Shown here: in pieces, positions 44,973 to 55,749 of the stretch
Numbering within the stretch: position 1 is the stretch's first letter
Layout: every line of letters begins with the position of its first letter
Assembly (NCBI GenBank): GCA_964016985.1
Contig: OZ024821.1
Coordinates: forward strand, 18,808,855 to 18,872,854
Length of the DNA: 64,000 bases
Source: Anodontia alba
Lineage: Eukaryota; Mollusca; Bivalvia; Lucinida; Lucinidae
Direction: 5' to 3'
The notes under the pieces: model-generated
The model's input: only the letters and a program-made list of their open reading frames with translations
Databases searched by the model: none
What the model was told of the DNA's origin: nothing
Translations under genes and position numbers: made by a program

Positions 44973-45937
44973 CTAATATCCCCAATCGAATCTTTTGCCA
45001 ATTATGTTGAAAAAATCCTCATTATATGGCTTAAAAAACTGTCTGAGCCTCTCAAGAAAAACTTGATCCAGAACCGGGTGTGAACGACCTTTACCTTTGG
45101 CCATACATTCCTTGTGCCCAGTAGTATTAAGACAATAAAATCCTTTCGAGGCATTGTAAATAAAATTATCTTCACTTATATAGTTCCTCACTCCTAAAAA
45201 GTCTTCAATTTTATGAAGTTCCTCCACTTGCTGCAACTTGAAAGAATCACCGTCTACTATATGAATTTGTTCTAGTTTGAAATACTCAAGCCAGCGACGT
45301 AACTGAATAGAATACAGAGATTTCGTAATTGTCTCATGACCCCTATCTATTTGTCCTAGCGGATCTAAGATGGTCTCTTCAAATGTAGGCGGGTAAAGTC
45401 CCGGTTTTACACTTTGCACATGTGAAAAATGAGAAATGGCTCGGCTTATGGGTTCTCGAACAATGGCTATCAGCTTTATACTACTATTCATCATATGGAT
45501 CCTCTCCGGAACATATTTTGATGTAAAATATTGAGGGCTTTTTTCCATAACTACTTGCCCTTCTGAACTGCAGGGCATTTGATTCCTGTACCAGTCTAGA
45601 CCTTTCATATAATTATAATTAAAGAACATCACAGCCTGGACCTTTAACTGCATCGCAATGTCTGGGTGGATGGAGAGAAAAGTAGCTAACGCTTCCGTCC
45701 CACCTTTCATAACGCCAAAAATGATAGCGTGTGGGAGCACCTTGGTGCAATTGTCGTAATCTAATGTTTTCCCGAGCATCTTTTCCTTTCTTGCAAGCCT
45801 TTCTTTGACCCAAGAAAAATCTGGCTTGAACATTTTGCGCATGTCTTTCCTTCTATGTTCCATACGCCTCTGCACGGCGAGTTCATTTACATTTTCAATG
45901 TAGAGATTACCATCTTTGAGTGATGCCAGGATGGATT
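44973..45937 (-). CDS. 3-O-sulfotransferase-like gene C, exon 2 (catalytic domain)
   Basis: This exon holds the luminal catalytic domain of a second heparan-sulfate 3-O-sulfotransferase-like enzyme. A strong acceptor (TTTTGTTTCAG) ends at 45938. The exon starts with AA, which completes the phase-1 codon left by exon 1 at 54492, giving 387 aa in total. Motifs in that numbering: MKGGTEAL PAPS loop (about 143-150), EKSPQYF (198-204), VREPISRAIS 3'-phosphate loop (226-235), the YC...EC cysteine pair (335 and 344), a KGRSHP basic segment near 350 typical of 3-OSTs, and a KRFDW tail. Sequons are at Asn129, 217, 328 and 337. The position matching the family's catalytic Glu reads Ala168 in A-V-M-F-F, and the Asp after FF is Asn173. 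It may therefore be inactive or use another base. Stop is TAG at 44973. The frame reads open to a GTG at 45875 and beyond, but the spliced model is better. Confidence 0.88.
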
Positions 45938-46084
45938 CTGAAACAAAATACAGAGAGAATAATCAAGAATGTGTGATTAATATGGACAAAAATCAAGATG
46001 AATCGGCTAAAAAAGGAAACGAAACGAGTTTTCTTATCGAATTAGCCACGCTCCTGGGAGGCAGATTTTTTTTATATATATATA

Positions 46085-46395
46085 CAGTTGACTCTCGTTA
46101 TCTCGACCTCGCTTATCTCGAATAACCGCTTATCTCGAAGTGGAAATCTGGTCCCTGCCTAAACATGAAAATCTAAGAACAGGTAAAAATGTTGTGGAAA
46201 AGGAGCAATTTCTCCTCTTTTCCACAATATTTTCAATATATCTGTAACTTCAAGAGTCCAATTACACATATATTTGTAAAATGTGGTTGTTTGAATTATT
46301 TTTTCCTCAATTCTGCTCATCTGATATGTCGAGGTACGGATATCTAGAAGTATTTCAGAGAGTCCCTTGGAATTCGAGATAACGAGAGTCGACTG
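46085..46395. mobile_element. Pogo-like MITE family D, copy 4
   Basis: CAGTTGACTCTCGTTATCTC and GAGATAACGAGAGTCGACTG ends with flanking TA. It lies about 150 bp from the gene C acceptor. Confidence 0.85.
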
Positions 46396-46444
46396 TATAT
46401 ATAAAGCAAACATCGCTCATTATTCTATTTATTACATATGAGCC

Positions 46445-46665
46445 CGGGCACAGCATTTCCTACAAGATTGCAAGTACGCCGAGCGCAGACTCAGATCAAC
46501 CTGTTCATCCGCGCAGTCTGATCAGCGTCTTCGCAGGACACTCTGTGGGTAGCCAACTATCTAAAGGGTATTCAGGCGGACAGCGAAGACTCTTATCAGC
46601 ATGCGTGGATACACAGGCTGATCTGAGTCTTCTCTCGGAGGACATGCAATCTTGTAGGAAATGCT
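46445..46665. mobile_element. Family K inverted element
   Basis: ACAGCATTTCCTACAAGATTG and CAATCTTGTAGGAAATGCTG are inverted ends. Between them are GCGCAGTCTGATCAGCGTCT and a matching inverse. Confidence 0.75.
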
Positions 46666-46738
46666 GTAGCTGTCTTTTTTGACAGAGGAACAGTATTGTT
46701 TTCTTCTTGAAAACGTCACAAAACCGTTTCAGCTTGAG

Positions 46739-46912
46739 CTTAACACTTTGCATGCTGAGTAAAACTTTCAGCAGACGGATACTTTTGAATTTTTTTTCTT
46801 ATTTTTCCTAGAAAATAGGATTTTACATTTCTTATTTTTCCTGGAAAAATAAGAAAAAATATCATTTTGTCGTCTGTTGAATCTGCCCATAGCTTGGTAT
46901 GTGTTTAACACT
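46739..46912. mobile_element. MITE family J copy
   Basis: TTAACACTTTGCATGCTGAG at the left, GTCGTCTGTTGAATCTGCCC at the right. Confidence 0.7.
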
Positions 46913-47245
46913 TCACAACGTCAGGACAGAGCACTGGGAAAGCTAATTGGGGCGGCTGCCTGAAATTCTATAGACCTCATATTTGTCGGTACCCGATAGC
47001 CGCTTTGCGGTCCTTTTCGGTGTTTAGTAGGACCGCTGCTCGGGTTATGCTTATTACCCATCGATGTAGAAGGCGCGTTTTACTTGAGTAGTCACATTCG
47101 TTCGCCTTTCTTGAACTCAATATGATTAAAACATTAATCAGCCTGCGCATCCACGCAGTCTGATCAGGACCTTCACTGTCTGCTTATAGAATCATTGGGT
47201 ACTGTAGAACACAACGAAGTATAGCAAAGTTCTTGATCAGACTAT

Positions 47246-47306
47246 ATTTTTTCAGTTTTTGGTGGTGAAATTTTCTATATATTTGAATAGGCGTGTTTTC
47301 GTAATG
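47246..47306. mobile_element. MITE family A, 3' fragment
   Basis: TTCAGTTTTTGGTGGTGAAA through GGCGTGTTTTCGTAATG. Confidence 0.65.
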
Positions 47307-47956
47307 CGAACTAACATTAAAACATCAGAGGGGCAGCTCCGAAAGTTAAAATGTAATTTTGTTTTCTTTTTCAAACGTAGCCTGGCTGCATCGTTTCTCT
47401 TCAACCATTTGGCAGATTCTTACCATATGTGCATGGATATTGTACATCATTAGGACATACCAAGGGGTTGATTAGATTTTGGTGAGCCTGAACTTTTTCT
47501 TTTTCTATGTCAGAACGGGACTAAGAGTGTCAGCTCTTTGCAAAAAGTGTTTGTCTGCTCTTTCCAATAAGTAGAATATTATTGAGTAGTCTATTGGACA
47601 TGCCAAAGAGTTGATTATGTTAGAGTGACCCTGATGCACAAATGTACCAATGTCAAGGTCAGACAGAAATTAACCCTAGCATCAGACACGCAGTATGACA
47701 TGACTTTTCCCTTAGAACGCTAAATATTCAGTGCAACATGTCTTCTTCCTAATTTTTTCGAGAAAATAGCCCTCACGAAATATGTATTTACAGTCTTCGT
47801 GAGGTTTTTATTCTCAGTATATTCAGTGGGATTATTGTGCATATCTGCTGTTAATACAATCATAGTCTTTAGCTTTTAAGTTAAATCTCATCTTTTACTT
47901 GTGTGAAAAATGTTCAGGTTCAAACAACAATAACACTTTCCACTGCTAGTTAACAT

Positions 47957-48154
47957 ACCGTATTTACCCTAAGTATTGGAACAGACAGGCTTGAGCAAAC
48001 AGAGCCGACCCAGCAGAACGCTGCGTATGATCAGGGTCTACACTGTTTGCCACTCACACAGCAGTTTTAACAAACAGCAACATGTAGCGAAGTAGACTTG
48101 TTCACATTTAGGACAAGTATGGTGAGGCGAGAAGTGTCCATAAGTCCAAATAAG
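47957..48154. mobile_element. MITE family C copy
   Basis: TACCGTATTTACCCTAAGTA to GTCCAAATAAGGTA ends, with a GTATGATCAGGGTCTACACT core. Confidence 0.75.
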
Positions 48155-48315
48155 GTACTTTATCATATGACGACGCTATTATTCAGTCGACAACGTCATG
48201 TCATAACACGGTACATAACACTTGGCAACTGGCGAAAAACGATTCAACTTCTATGGCCATAAAATACAGTTTAAAAGTCATATGATAAAGAGAATCTTAC
48301 ATTCGTTGTTATTTC

Positions 48316-48594
48316 CATCACGAAAACATGCCTATATAATTTTGACCCCCTTAAACCCCACTTTTATATAGTAAAACTGGGGTTTACAGGGGTATACATT
48401 ATTTTTCTTATTTCTACTCAAAACCATAGATTGTTGGTACTCGTTAGAACCGCCTCGCCGAGGCGGTTCTAACGAGTACCCACAATCTATGTTTTGAGCA
48501 GAAATATGAAGAATATCAGAATTTTTTATCTGAAAATTTTCCGTTTTTGTTTGTAAAATTTTCAGTGTATTTGAATAGGCGTGTTTTCGTAATG
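48316..48594. mobile_element. MITE family A copy (inverted)
   Basis: CATCACGAAAACATGCCTAT to GGCGTGTTTTCGTAATG, with a perfect TAGAACCGCCTCGCCGAGGCGGTTCTA centre. Confidence 0.87.
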
Positions 48595-48596
48595 AT

Positions 48597-48790
48597 ATGA
48601 AATTTATGAAACTCGGTCTAGGCTCGTTTCATAAATTTCATACGAAATGACCAATCATGTAAGATCCTATATTTTTTAAGCGCAAAGTATCTATAGATAG
48701 TTTTCTTTTTTCTCCCCGAAAACATATGTTGTGGGTACTCATAAGAAACGATTCGCCGAGGCGCTTCTTATGAGTACCCACAACATATGC
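48597..48790. repeat. Two palindromes side by side
   Basis: ATGAAATTTATGAAACTCGG / CGTTTCATAAATTTCAT, then AACATATGTTGTGGGTACTC / GAGTACCCACAACATATG around a GATTCGCCGAGGCG centre. Confidence 0.75.
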
Positions 48791-48950
48791 TTTTTTCTTT
48801 GTTTTTTGTTGTTGTTTTTTTTTTTTGTTGTTGTTGTTGTTGGTGTTTTTTTTTTTTTTGTTTTTTTTTTGTTTTTTTTCTTTTCTTTTATTTCTTTTTT
48901 TTTTCTTTTTTGTTTTTTATCTTTTTTTTTTTTTTGTTTGTTTGTTTGTT
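48789..48950. repeat. T-rich low-complexity tract
   Basis: T runs with GTTGTTG and CTTTT interruptions directly precede Helitron-like element 2. Confidence 0.9.
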
Positions 48951-51900
48951 AGCTCACCTGAGCCGAAGGCTCAAAGTGAGCTATTGTGATCACTCACCGT
49001 CCGTCGTCGTCGTCCATCTGTCTGTCCGTCCGTCCGTCCGCAATCTTTAAACAACATCTCCTAAACCAATGGTTGGATTTTGACCAAACTTGACAGGAAT
49101 GATTCTTGGTTGGTCCTCTTTCAAAGTTATTTAAACGGTTTCGGTCCATTGCATATCTAGGTCACAGGAGCTAAAAATAGATTTTTTAACTAAAAACTTA
49201 AAAACTCTTCTTGTCAGACACCAGTGGACGGATTTCAATATAATTTTGCAGAAATGTTCCTTTGAAGATCATCTACCAAGATTGTTCAAGCTATTTGGAT
49301 TCGTCAAAAAACATGGCCGTCAGGGGGCGGGGCTTATTTTCCCTATATATCTATATAGAAAACTTTAAAAATCTTCTTGTCAGAAACCAGTGGACCGATT
49401 TCAATATAATTTTGCAGAAATGTTCTTTTGGTGATCCTCTACCAAGATTATTCAAGCCATTTGGATTCGTCAAAAAACATGGCCGCCAGGGTCGGGGGGA
49501 ATTTTTTTCCCTATATATATCTGTATAGAAAACTTAAAAAATCTTCTTGTCAGAAACCACTGGACCGATTTGGTATATAATTTTGCAGAATTGTTCCTTT
49601 GGTGATCCTCTACCAAGATTGTTCAAGCAATATGGATTTGCCAAAAAACATGGCCGCTAGGGGGCGGGGCTTATTTTCCCTATATATCTGTATAGAAAAC
49701 TTTAAAAATCTTCTTGTCAGAAACCACTGGACTGATTTCAATATAATTTTGCAGAAATGTTGCTTCGGTGATCCTCTACCAAGATTGTTCAAGCTATATG
49801 GATACATCAAAAAAACACGGCCACTAGGGGGCGGGGCTTATTTTCCCTATATATCTGTATAGAAAACTTTAAAAATCTTCTTGTCAGAAACCACTGGACT
49901 GATTTCAATATAATTTTGCAGAAATGTTGCTTCGGTGATCCTCTACCAAGATTGTTCAATCCATTTGGATTCTTCAAAAAACATGAACGCCAGGGGGCGG
50001 GGCTTACTTTCCCTATATATCTATATAGAAAACTTTAAAAATCTTCTTGTCAGAAACCAGTGGACCGATAATTTTGCAGAAATGTCCCTTTGGTGATCCT
50101 CTACCAAGATTGTTCTAGCCATTTGGATTCGTCAAAAACCATGGCCGCCAGGGGGCGGGGCTTATTTTCTCTATATTATCTATATAGAAAACTTTAAAAA
50201 TCTTCTTTTCAGAAACCAGTGGACCGATTTCAATATAATTTTGCAGAAATATTCCTTTGGTGATCCTCTACCAAGATTGCTCTTGCCATTTGGATTCGTC
50301 AAAAAAATGGACACCAGGGGGCGGGGCTTATTTTCCCTATATATCTGTATAGAAAACTTAAAAAATCAACTTGTCAGAAACCACTGGACCGATTTCAATA
50401 TAATTTTGCAGAATTGTTCCTTTGGTGATCCTCTACCAAGATTGTTCAAGCCATATGGATTTGTCAAAAAACATGGCTGCTAGGGGGCGGGGCTTATTTT
50501 CCCTATATATCTATATAGAGAACTTTAAAAAACTTCTTGTCAGAAACCAGTAGACCGATTTCAATATAATTTTGCAGAAATGTTTCTTTAGTGATCCTCT
50601 ACCAAGATTGTTTAAGCCATTTGGATTCGTCAAAAACCATGGCCACCAGGGGGGCAGGGCTTATTTCCCCCTATATATCTGTATAGAAAACTTAAAATAC
50701 ATTCTTGTCAGAAACCACTGGACCGATTTCAATATTTTGCAGAATTGTTCCTTTGGTGATCCTCTACCAAGATTGTTCAAACCATATGGATTCGTCAAAA
50801 AACATGGCCGCTAGGGGGCGGGGCTTATTTTCCCTATATATATATATAGAGAACTTTAAAAAAACTTCTTGTCAGAAACCAGTGGACCGATTTCAATATA
50901 ATTTTGCAGAAATGTTTCTTTAGTGATCCTCTACCAATATTGTTTAAGCCATTTGGATTCGTCAAAAACCATGGCCACCAGGGGGGCAGGGCTTATTTCC
51001 CCCTATATATCTGTATAGAAAACTTAAAATACATTCTTGTCAGAAACCACTGGACCGATTTCAATATAATTTTGCAGAATTGTTCCTTTGGTGATCCTCT
51101 ACCAAGATTGTTCAAACCATATGGATTCGTCAAAAAACATGGCCGCTAGGGGGCGGGGCTTATTTTCCCTATATATCTATATAGAAAACTTTAAAAATCT
51201 TCTTGTCAGAAACCAGTGGACCAATTTCAATATAATTTTGCAGAAATGTTGCTTCGGTTATCCTCTACCAAGATTGTTTAAGCCATACGGATTCGTCAAA
51301 AAAACATGGCCGCTAGAGGGCAGGGCTTATTTTCCCTATATATCTATATAGAAAACTTTAAAAATCTTCTTGTCAGAAACCAGTGGACCGATTTCAATAT
51401 AATTTTGCAGAAATGTTCTTTTGGTGATCCTCTACCAAGATTGTTCAAGCTATATGGATTCGTAAAAAAAACATGGCCGCTAGGGGGCGGGGCTTATTTT
51501 CTCTATATTATCTATATAGAAAACTTTAAAAAAATCTTGTCAGAAACCAGTGGACTGATTTTAATATAATTTCGCAGAAATGTTCCTTTGGTGATCCTCT
51601 ATCAAGATTGTTCAAGCCATTTGAATTCGTCGAAAAACATGGCCGCTAGGGGGCGGGGCTTATTTTCCCTATATATCTATATAGAAAACTTTAAAAATCT
51701 TCTTGTCAGAAACCAATGGACCGATTTCAATATAACTTGGCAGAAATGTTTCTTTGGTGATCCTCTACCAAGATTGTTCAAGCCGTCATGATTTGTCAAA
51801 AAAATGGCCGCTAGGGGGCGGGGCTTATTTTCCCTATATATCTATATAGAAAACATGAAAAAAATCTTCTCGTAAGAAATCACTAGACCGATTTAAATAT

Positions 51901-53290
51901 AACTTGGCAGAATTGTTTCCTTGGTGACCCTTTACCAAAATTGTTCAAGCCGTCATGGTTTGTCAAAAAAACATGGCCGCTAGTGGGTGTGGGTGGGGGC
52001 GGGTCTTATTTTCCCTATATATCTATAAAGGAACCTTTAATGATCTTCTTGTCAGAAACCACCGGACCTATTTCAAAATAACATTGCAGGAATGTTTCTT
52101 ATGTAACCCTCTATCAAGATTGTTCAAGCAGTCACGATTCGTCAAAAAACATGGCCCCCAGGGGGCGGGGCTTATTTTCCCTATATATCTATATAGAAAA
52201 CTAAAAAATAAATTCTTGTCAGAAACCACTGGACCAATTTCATTATAACTTGGCAGAAATGTTTCTTTGGTGACCCTCTACCAAGATTATTCAAGTAATC
52301 GTGATTCATCATAAACATGGCTGCCAGGGGGGTGGGCATATTTTCCCTATATTTATATATAAAACTTAAAAAATCTTCTTGTCAGAAACCAATGGACCGA
52401 TTTCAATATAACTTGGCAAAAATGTTTCTTTGGTGACCCTCTACTAATATTGTTCAAGCCGTCCTGATTCGTCAAAAAACATGGGCGCTAGGGGGTGGGG
52501 CTTATTTTCTCTATATATCTATATAGAAAAATTTAAAAATCTTCTCCTAAGAAACAGTTAGACTCAGTTCAATGTAACTTGACAGGAATGTTACTTTGGT
52601 GACCTTCTACCAAGATTGTTCAAGCTGTCATGATACGTCAAAAAACATGGTCCCCAGGGGCCGGGGCTTATTTTCCATATATATCTGTACAGAAAACTTT
52701 AAATTTCTTCTTGTCAAATACCCCCTTACCCATTTCAATATTACTTGGCTGGAGTGACCCTCTACTAAGATTCTTCCAGCAATCATAATTTTTAAAAAAT
52801 ACATAGCTGCTAGGGGTGGGGCTTATTTTCCCTATATATCTAAATAGAAAACTTTTAAACTCTTCTTGTCAGAAACCACTGAACAGATTTCAATATAACT
52901 TGGCAGGAATGTTCCTTTGGTGACCCTCTACCAAGTTTGTTCAAGCTGTCATGATTCGTCAAAAAACATGGCCGTTAGTGGGTAAGGCTCTATAGCTATA
53001 TAAAACACTTTAAAAATCTTTTTGTCAGAAACCACTGGACCAATTTCAATATAACTTGGCAGAAATGTTCCTTTGGTTACCCTCTTTTAAGATTCAGTTC
53101 AAGTCGTCATGATGCATTAAAAAAACATGGCAGCTGAGGTGAGGGTGGTTGGGGGAGGGGGTGGGGGGGGGGGCAGGGCTATAAAATTTATACAAAAATC
53201 TTAGAGCATTGAACTTGGCTGAAACTTCAACAGTAAGTATGCAAATCTGTTTGCTCAGGTGAGCGATATGGGACCATCATGGTCCTCTTG
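48951..53290 (+). mobile_element. Helitron-like element 2 with large tandem array
   Basis: The 5' end AGCTCACCTGAGCC pairs with GGCTCAAAGTGAGCT as a hairpin, followed by a CCGTCCGTCG...CTGTCCGTCCGTC tract (49006-49040). The 3' end has GCTCAGGTGAGC (53254-53265), the exact inverse of GCTCACCTGAGC. Then GGACCATCATGGTCC, a perfect hairpin at 53271-53285, and TCTTG. The element lies in the large intron of the 3-O-sulfotransferase gene C. It is non-autonomous, with no protein of its own. Confidence 0.65.
49195..53215. repeat. Tandem array, about 166-bp units, roughly 24 copies
   Basis: Each unit holds CTTCTTGTCAGAAACCA, GGACCGATTTCAATATAA, GATCCTCTACCAAGATTGTT, TTCGTCAAAAAACATGGCCG and AGGGGGCGGGGCTTATTTTC. 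Copies in the middle are very alike, and those from 51.8 kb on diverge. Many short frames across it are repeat by-products. Confidence 0.92.
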
Positions 53291-53377
53291 TTTTTGTTGT
53301 TGTTATTGTTTTTTGTAGAGAAATAATAAAAAAAAAGTTGGATATCCGCTTTTATCTGGAACCAGGGTGTTCCAATA

Positions 53378-53742
53378 CAGTAAAACCTCAATGGCTCAAA
53401 CATCTTTGGAACCATGAAAATTTATTCGAGATATGGGTTGTTCGAGTCACTGAGGATTAATGATAGCGCCAGGTCAAGAAGCAAATGGTGATAATTAAGG
53501 TAAGACTTTTTGATTTTTCTATATAGTAATGGTACGTTGAGTGTACTCATTAGAATCGCCTCGATGTGGCGATCCTAATGAGTATATACAACATACAATT
53601 TGATGTTAAAATAAGAAAATATCTCTATATACATGTATTTGTTTTCTTGGGTTATCGGAAGAGTTTCGTAGGGACTAAATAACGAGTTCGAATTAGCCAT
53701 GGTAAACGAGCCATCGGTGTTCGAGCAATTGAAGTTTGACTG
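53378..53742. mobile_element. Pogo-like MITE variant (CAGTAAAACCTC ends)
   Basis: CAGTAAAACCTCAATGGCTC and GAGCAATTGAAGTTTGACTG ends with flanking TA. The centre TACTCATTAGAATCGCCTCG and inverse resemble the family A core. Confidence 0.75.
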
Positions 53743-53839
53743 TATAAGGGTACATACAGTAGATAACTAATAAGATTTAACTGAAAATTCAAATGATTTG
53801 ATCGGTCGAAAAGAAACAGGTAATTGATTGTTTCCCCCA

Positions 53840-54050
53840 TTAATCCTTGTCATACTGAATAAATTAAGATGCCATACCCACTTCTAATTTTCAGCCAATC
53901 AGATTACTTGATCCGGGTTTTTGATAGAAATTCGCATATCAAATGACAAAAGTGCAGATCCAGATCAACTGGCTTCTTCAGAAGCCAGCTGATCTGGATC
54001 TACACTGTTTGCTAAGACAGGGCATAACATGTTCAGCAAGAGAAGGGTTG
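53840..54050. mobile_element. TTAA-type MITE, inverted copy of the 2487 element
   Basis: CAATCAGATTACTTGATCCG, GCAGATCCAGATCAACTGGC and GTTCAGCAAGAGAAGGGTT in reverse order. Confidence 0.75.
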
Positions 54051-54060
54051 ATCACAGTGG

Positions 54061-54280
54061 TATTAACGTTTAGCACTCTGGGTAAAATTTCAGCAGACGA
54101 AATATTGAAATATTTTTCTTTTTTTTCAAGAAAACAGGTTTGACATTCATGCAAATTGTTTCCATAGGAGACAATTTGCATGATATGTCAAAGCCTATTT
54201 TCTGGGAAAAATAATTAAAAAATATTACTACTTTGTCGTGTTCTCAGATCAGAATATGCCCTGGGTGTGGTAAAGATTAA
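54061..54280. mobile_element. MITE family J copy
   Basis: TTTAGCACTCTGGGTAAAAT on the left, CCCTGGGTGTGGTAAAGATTAA on the right, and a GCAAATTGTTTCCATAGGAGACAATTTGC centre. Confidence 0.8.
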
Positions 54281-54479
54281 CTCTATTTGCGCCAGTGACA
54301 ACTGCAGCAGACGACATTTTTTATTATTATTTTTCAGAGAAAACAAGTCTTGACATTTCATGTGAATCGTCTGCCAAGCAGACGAGTCACTTGAAATGTC
54401 GAGACTTGTTTTCTCTGAAAAATAAAAAAAAAACTGAATGTCGTCTGCTACAAATTTTGCTTGGCGCTTTAAGGGTTAA
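54277..54479. mobile_element. MITE family B copy next to the gene C donor
   Basis: TTAACTCTATTTGCGCC and GGCGCTTTAAGGGTTAA ends give a TTAA duplication. The centre is CGTCTGCCAAGCAGACG. It ends 11-12 nt from the exon 1 donor and shares its left TTAA with the family J copy. Confidence 0.8.
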
Positions 54480-54491
54480 GAGTAGAATTAC

Positions 54492-54690
54492 CATCAACGA
54501 TAGGTATGTTTCTCTCGTGGCCCACTCGTTTCGAAGCCCTGTACTTAATAGCATGGGCGGCAATAGCTTCATACTCGTGACTGTTCGTGATGAATCTCTC
54601 CTGTTGTTTGGATGTTAATATGAAGATCGTCAGTAAAAATGTTGCACCAAATATGATAAGTGCGACCTTCTTGCGTCTTCTGTAAAACAT
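54492..54690 (-). CDS. 3-O-sulfotransferase-like gene C, exon 1 (membrane anchor)
   Basis: This exon gives the N-terminus of the enzyme encoded at 44973-45937. It has a true ATG at 54690, 66 codons and one extra base, then a donor reading G/GTAATT at 54491-54490 (phase 1). The peptide starts MFYRRRKK, followed by a hydrophobic run at residues 9-25, the form of a type II Golgi anchor. A hydrophilic stem follows, ending in NIPIVD. Joining it to exon 2 gives a GAA codon and leaves the frame open throughout. Without splicing the frame stops at 54469, so the exon is not a free-standing protein. An overlapping out-of-frame ATG lies 10 nt upstream. A possible acceptor (TTATAG) about 18 nt upstream of the ATG suggests a 5' UTR exon. 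A TTAA-flanked MITE ends 11-12 nt inside the intron. Confidence 0.8.
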
Positions 54691-54715
54691 CTTTCATCGG
54701 TCCTATAAATAGATA

Positions 54716-54850
54716 CAGTATTTACCCTCAGTATAAGTATTTACCTTAAGTATTTGGACAGACAGACCTGAACATACATCAGACACCGCCGGCGTCGGGT
54801 CGAATCTTCACTGTTTATTATTAATCAAGCAGTATTTCTGACACATCAGA
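54716..54850. mobile_element. MITE family C, truncated
   Basis: CAGTATTTACCCTCAGTATA and ACAGACAGACCTGA, then a short CACCGCCGGCGTCGGG core. Confidence 0.6.
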
Positions 54851-54861
54851 CCTGAAAGTTT

Positions 54862-55020
54862 CTTGTTTTTTGGGGTTTTTTTTTTTGTTTGTTTGTTGTT
54901 GTTTTTCTTTGTTGTTCTTGTTTTTTGTTTGTTTATTTATTTATTTATTTTTTTTTTTTTTTTCATTTTTGTCTTTTATTTTTTTTTTTTTTTTTCATTT
55001 TTGTCTTTTATTTTTTTTTT

Positions 55021-55055
<35 letters not shown>

Positions 55056-55290
55056 TTTTATGGATATACAGGGAAATTAAGCCACGCCCCCCCCCCGCAC
55101 CGCCCCCGCCCCACCCCGCACCCCCTTCATTCCCCCACACCGGCAGCCATGTTTTTTTTTTGGGGGGGGGGTTGTTTGTTTGTTTGATTTTTTTTTTTTT
55201 TTTTTTTTTTTTTTGGGGGGGGGGGGGGGGGGTTGTTTGTTTGTTTTTTGTTTTGTTTTTGTTTTGTTTTGTTTTTTTTGTTTTTTTTTG
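54862..55290. repeat. Poly-T, poly-C and poly-G low-complexity tract
   Basis: Very long T runs alternate with GTTTGTTT, a C-rich block at 55084-55135 and G runs at 55159-55170 and 55215-55232. Apparent open frames encode only Phe, Leu, Val and Pro strings. Assembly errors in length are likely. Confidence 0.9.
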
Positions 55291-55309
55291 TCAAATTATG
55301 ATGGCCCCT

Positions 55310-55749
55310 GATGGCCATGTTTTTTGACAAATCTTGATGGATTTGACAGTCTTGGTAGAGGGTCACCAAAGAACATTTCTGCCAAATTATATTGAAATCG
55401 GTATCACGGTTTCTGGCAAAAAGATTTCTGAAGTTTTCCATATAAATAGATACGGAAAAGAGTCCCAACCCTCGGCGGCCATGTTTTTTGACGAATCATG
55501 ATGGCTTGAATAATCTTGGTAGAGGGACCCCAAAAGAAAATTGCTGCTACATTATATTGAAATTTGCTCATTGGTTTCTGACAAGAAGATTTTTTGAAAG
55601 TTTTCTATATAGACATAGGGAAAATAAGCCCTTCCCCCTGGCAGCCTGTTATTTGACGAACCATGATGGCTTGGACAATCTGGATAGAGCGCCATAAAAG
55701 GAACATTTCTGCAAAATTATATTGAAATCGGTCTAGGCTCAGGTGAGCT
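55310..55749 (-). mobile_element. Truncated Helitron-like copy, inverted, same family as element 2
   Basis: On the minus strand this carries about two and a half of the 166-bp units found at 49-53 kb. It ends at 55736-55749 with GGCTCAGGTGAGCT, the inverse of the element-2 5' end. The GTCC tract and 3' end are missing. With element 2 it brackets exon 1 of sulfotransferase C in opposite orientation. Confidence 0.65.

Noticed and set aside
49262..52248. Series of 70-97-codon frames with similar peptides (QKCSFGDPLPRLFKP)
   Set aside because: They are successive units of one tandem repeat read in shifting frames, with no start context or conserved protein.
54863..55327. Phe/Val-rich 'membrane protein' of about 150 residues
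   Set aside because: It is the translation of poly-T and GTT repeats with G and C runs.
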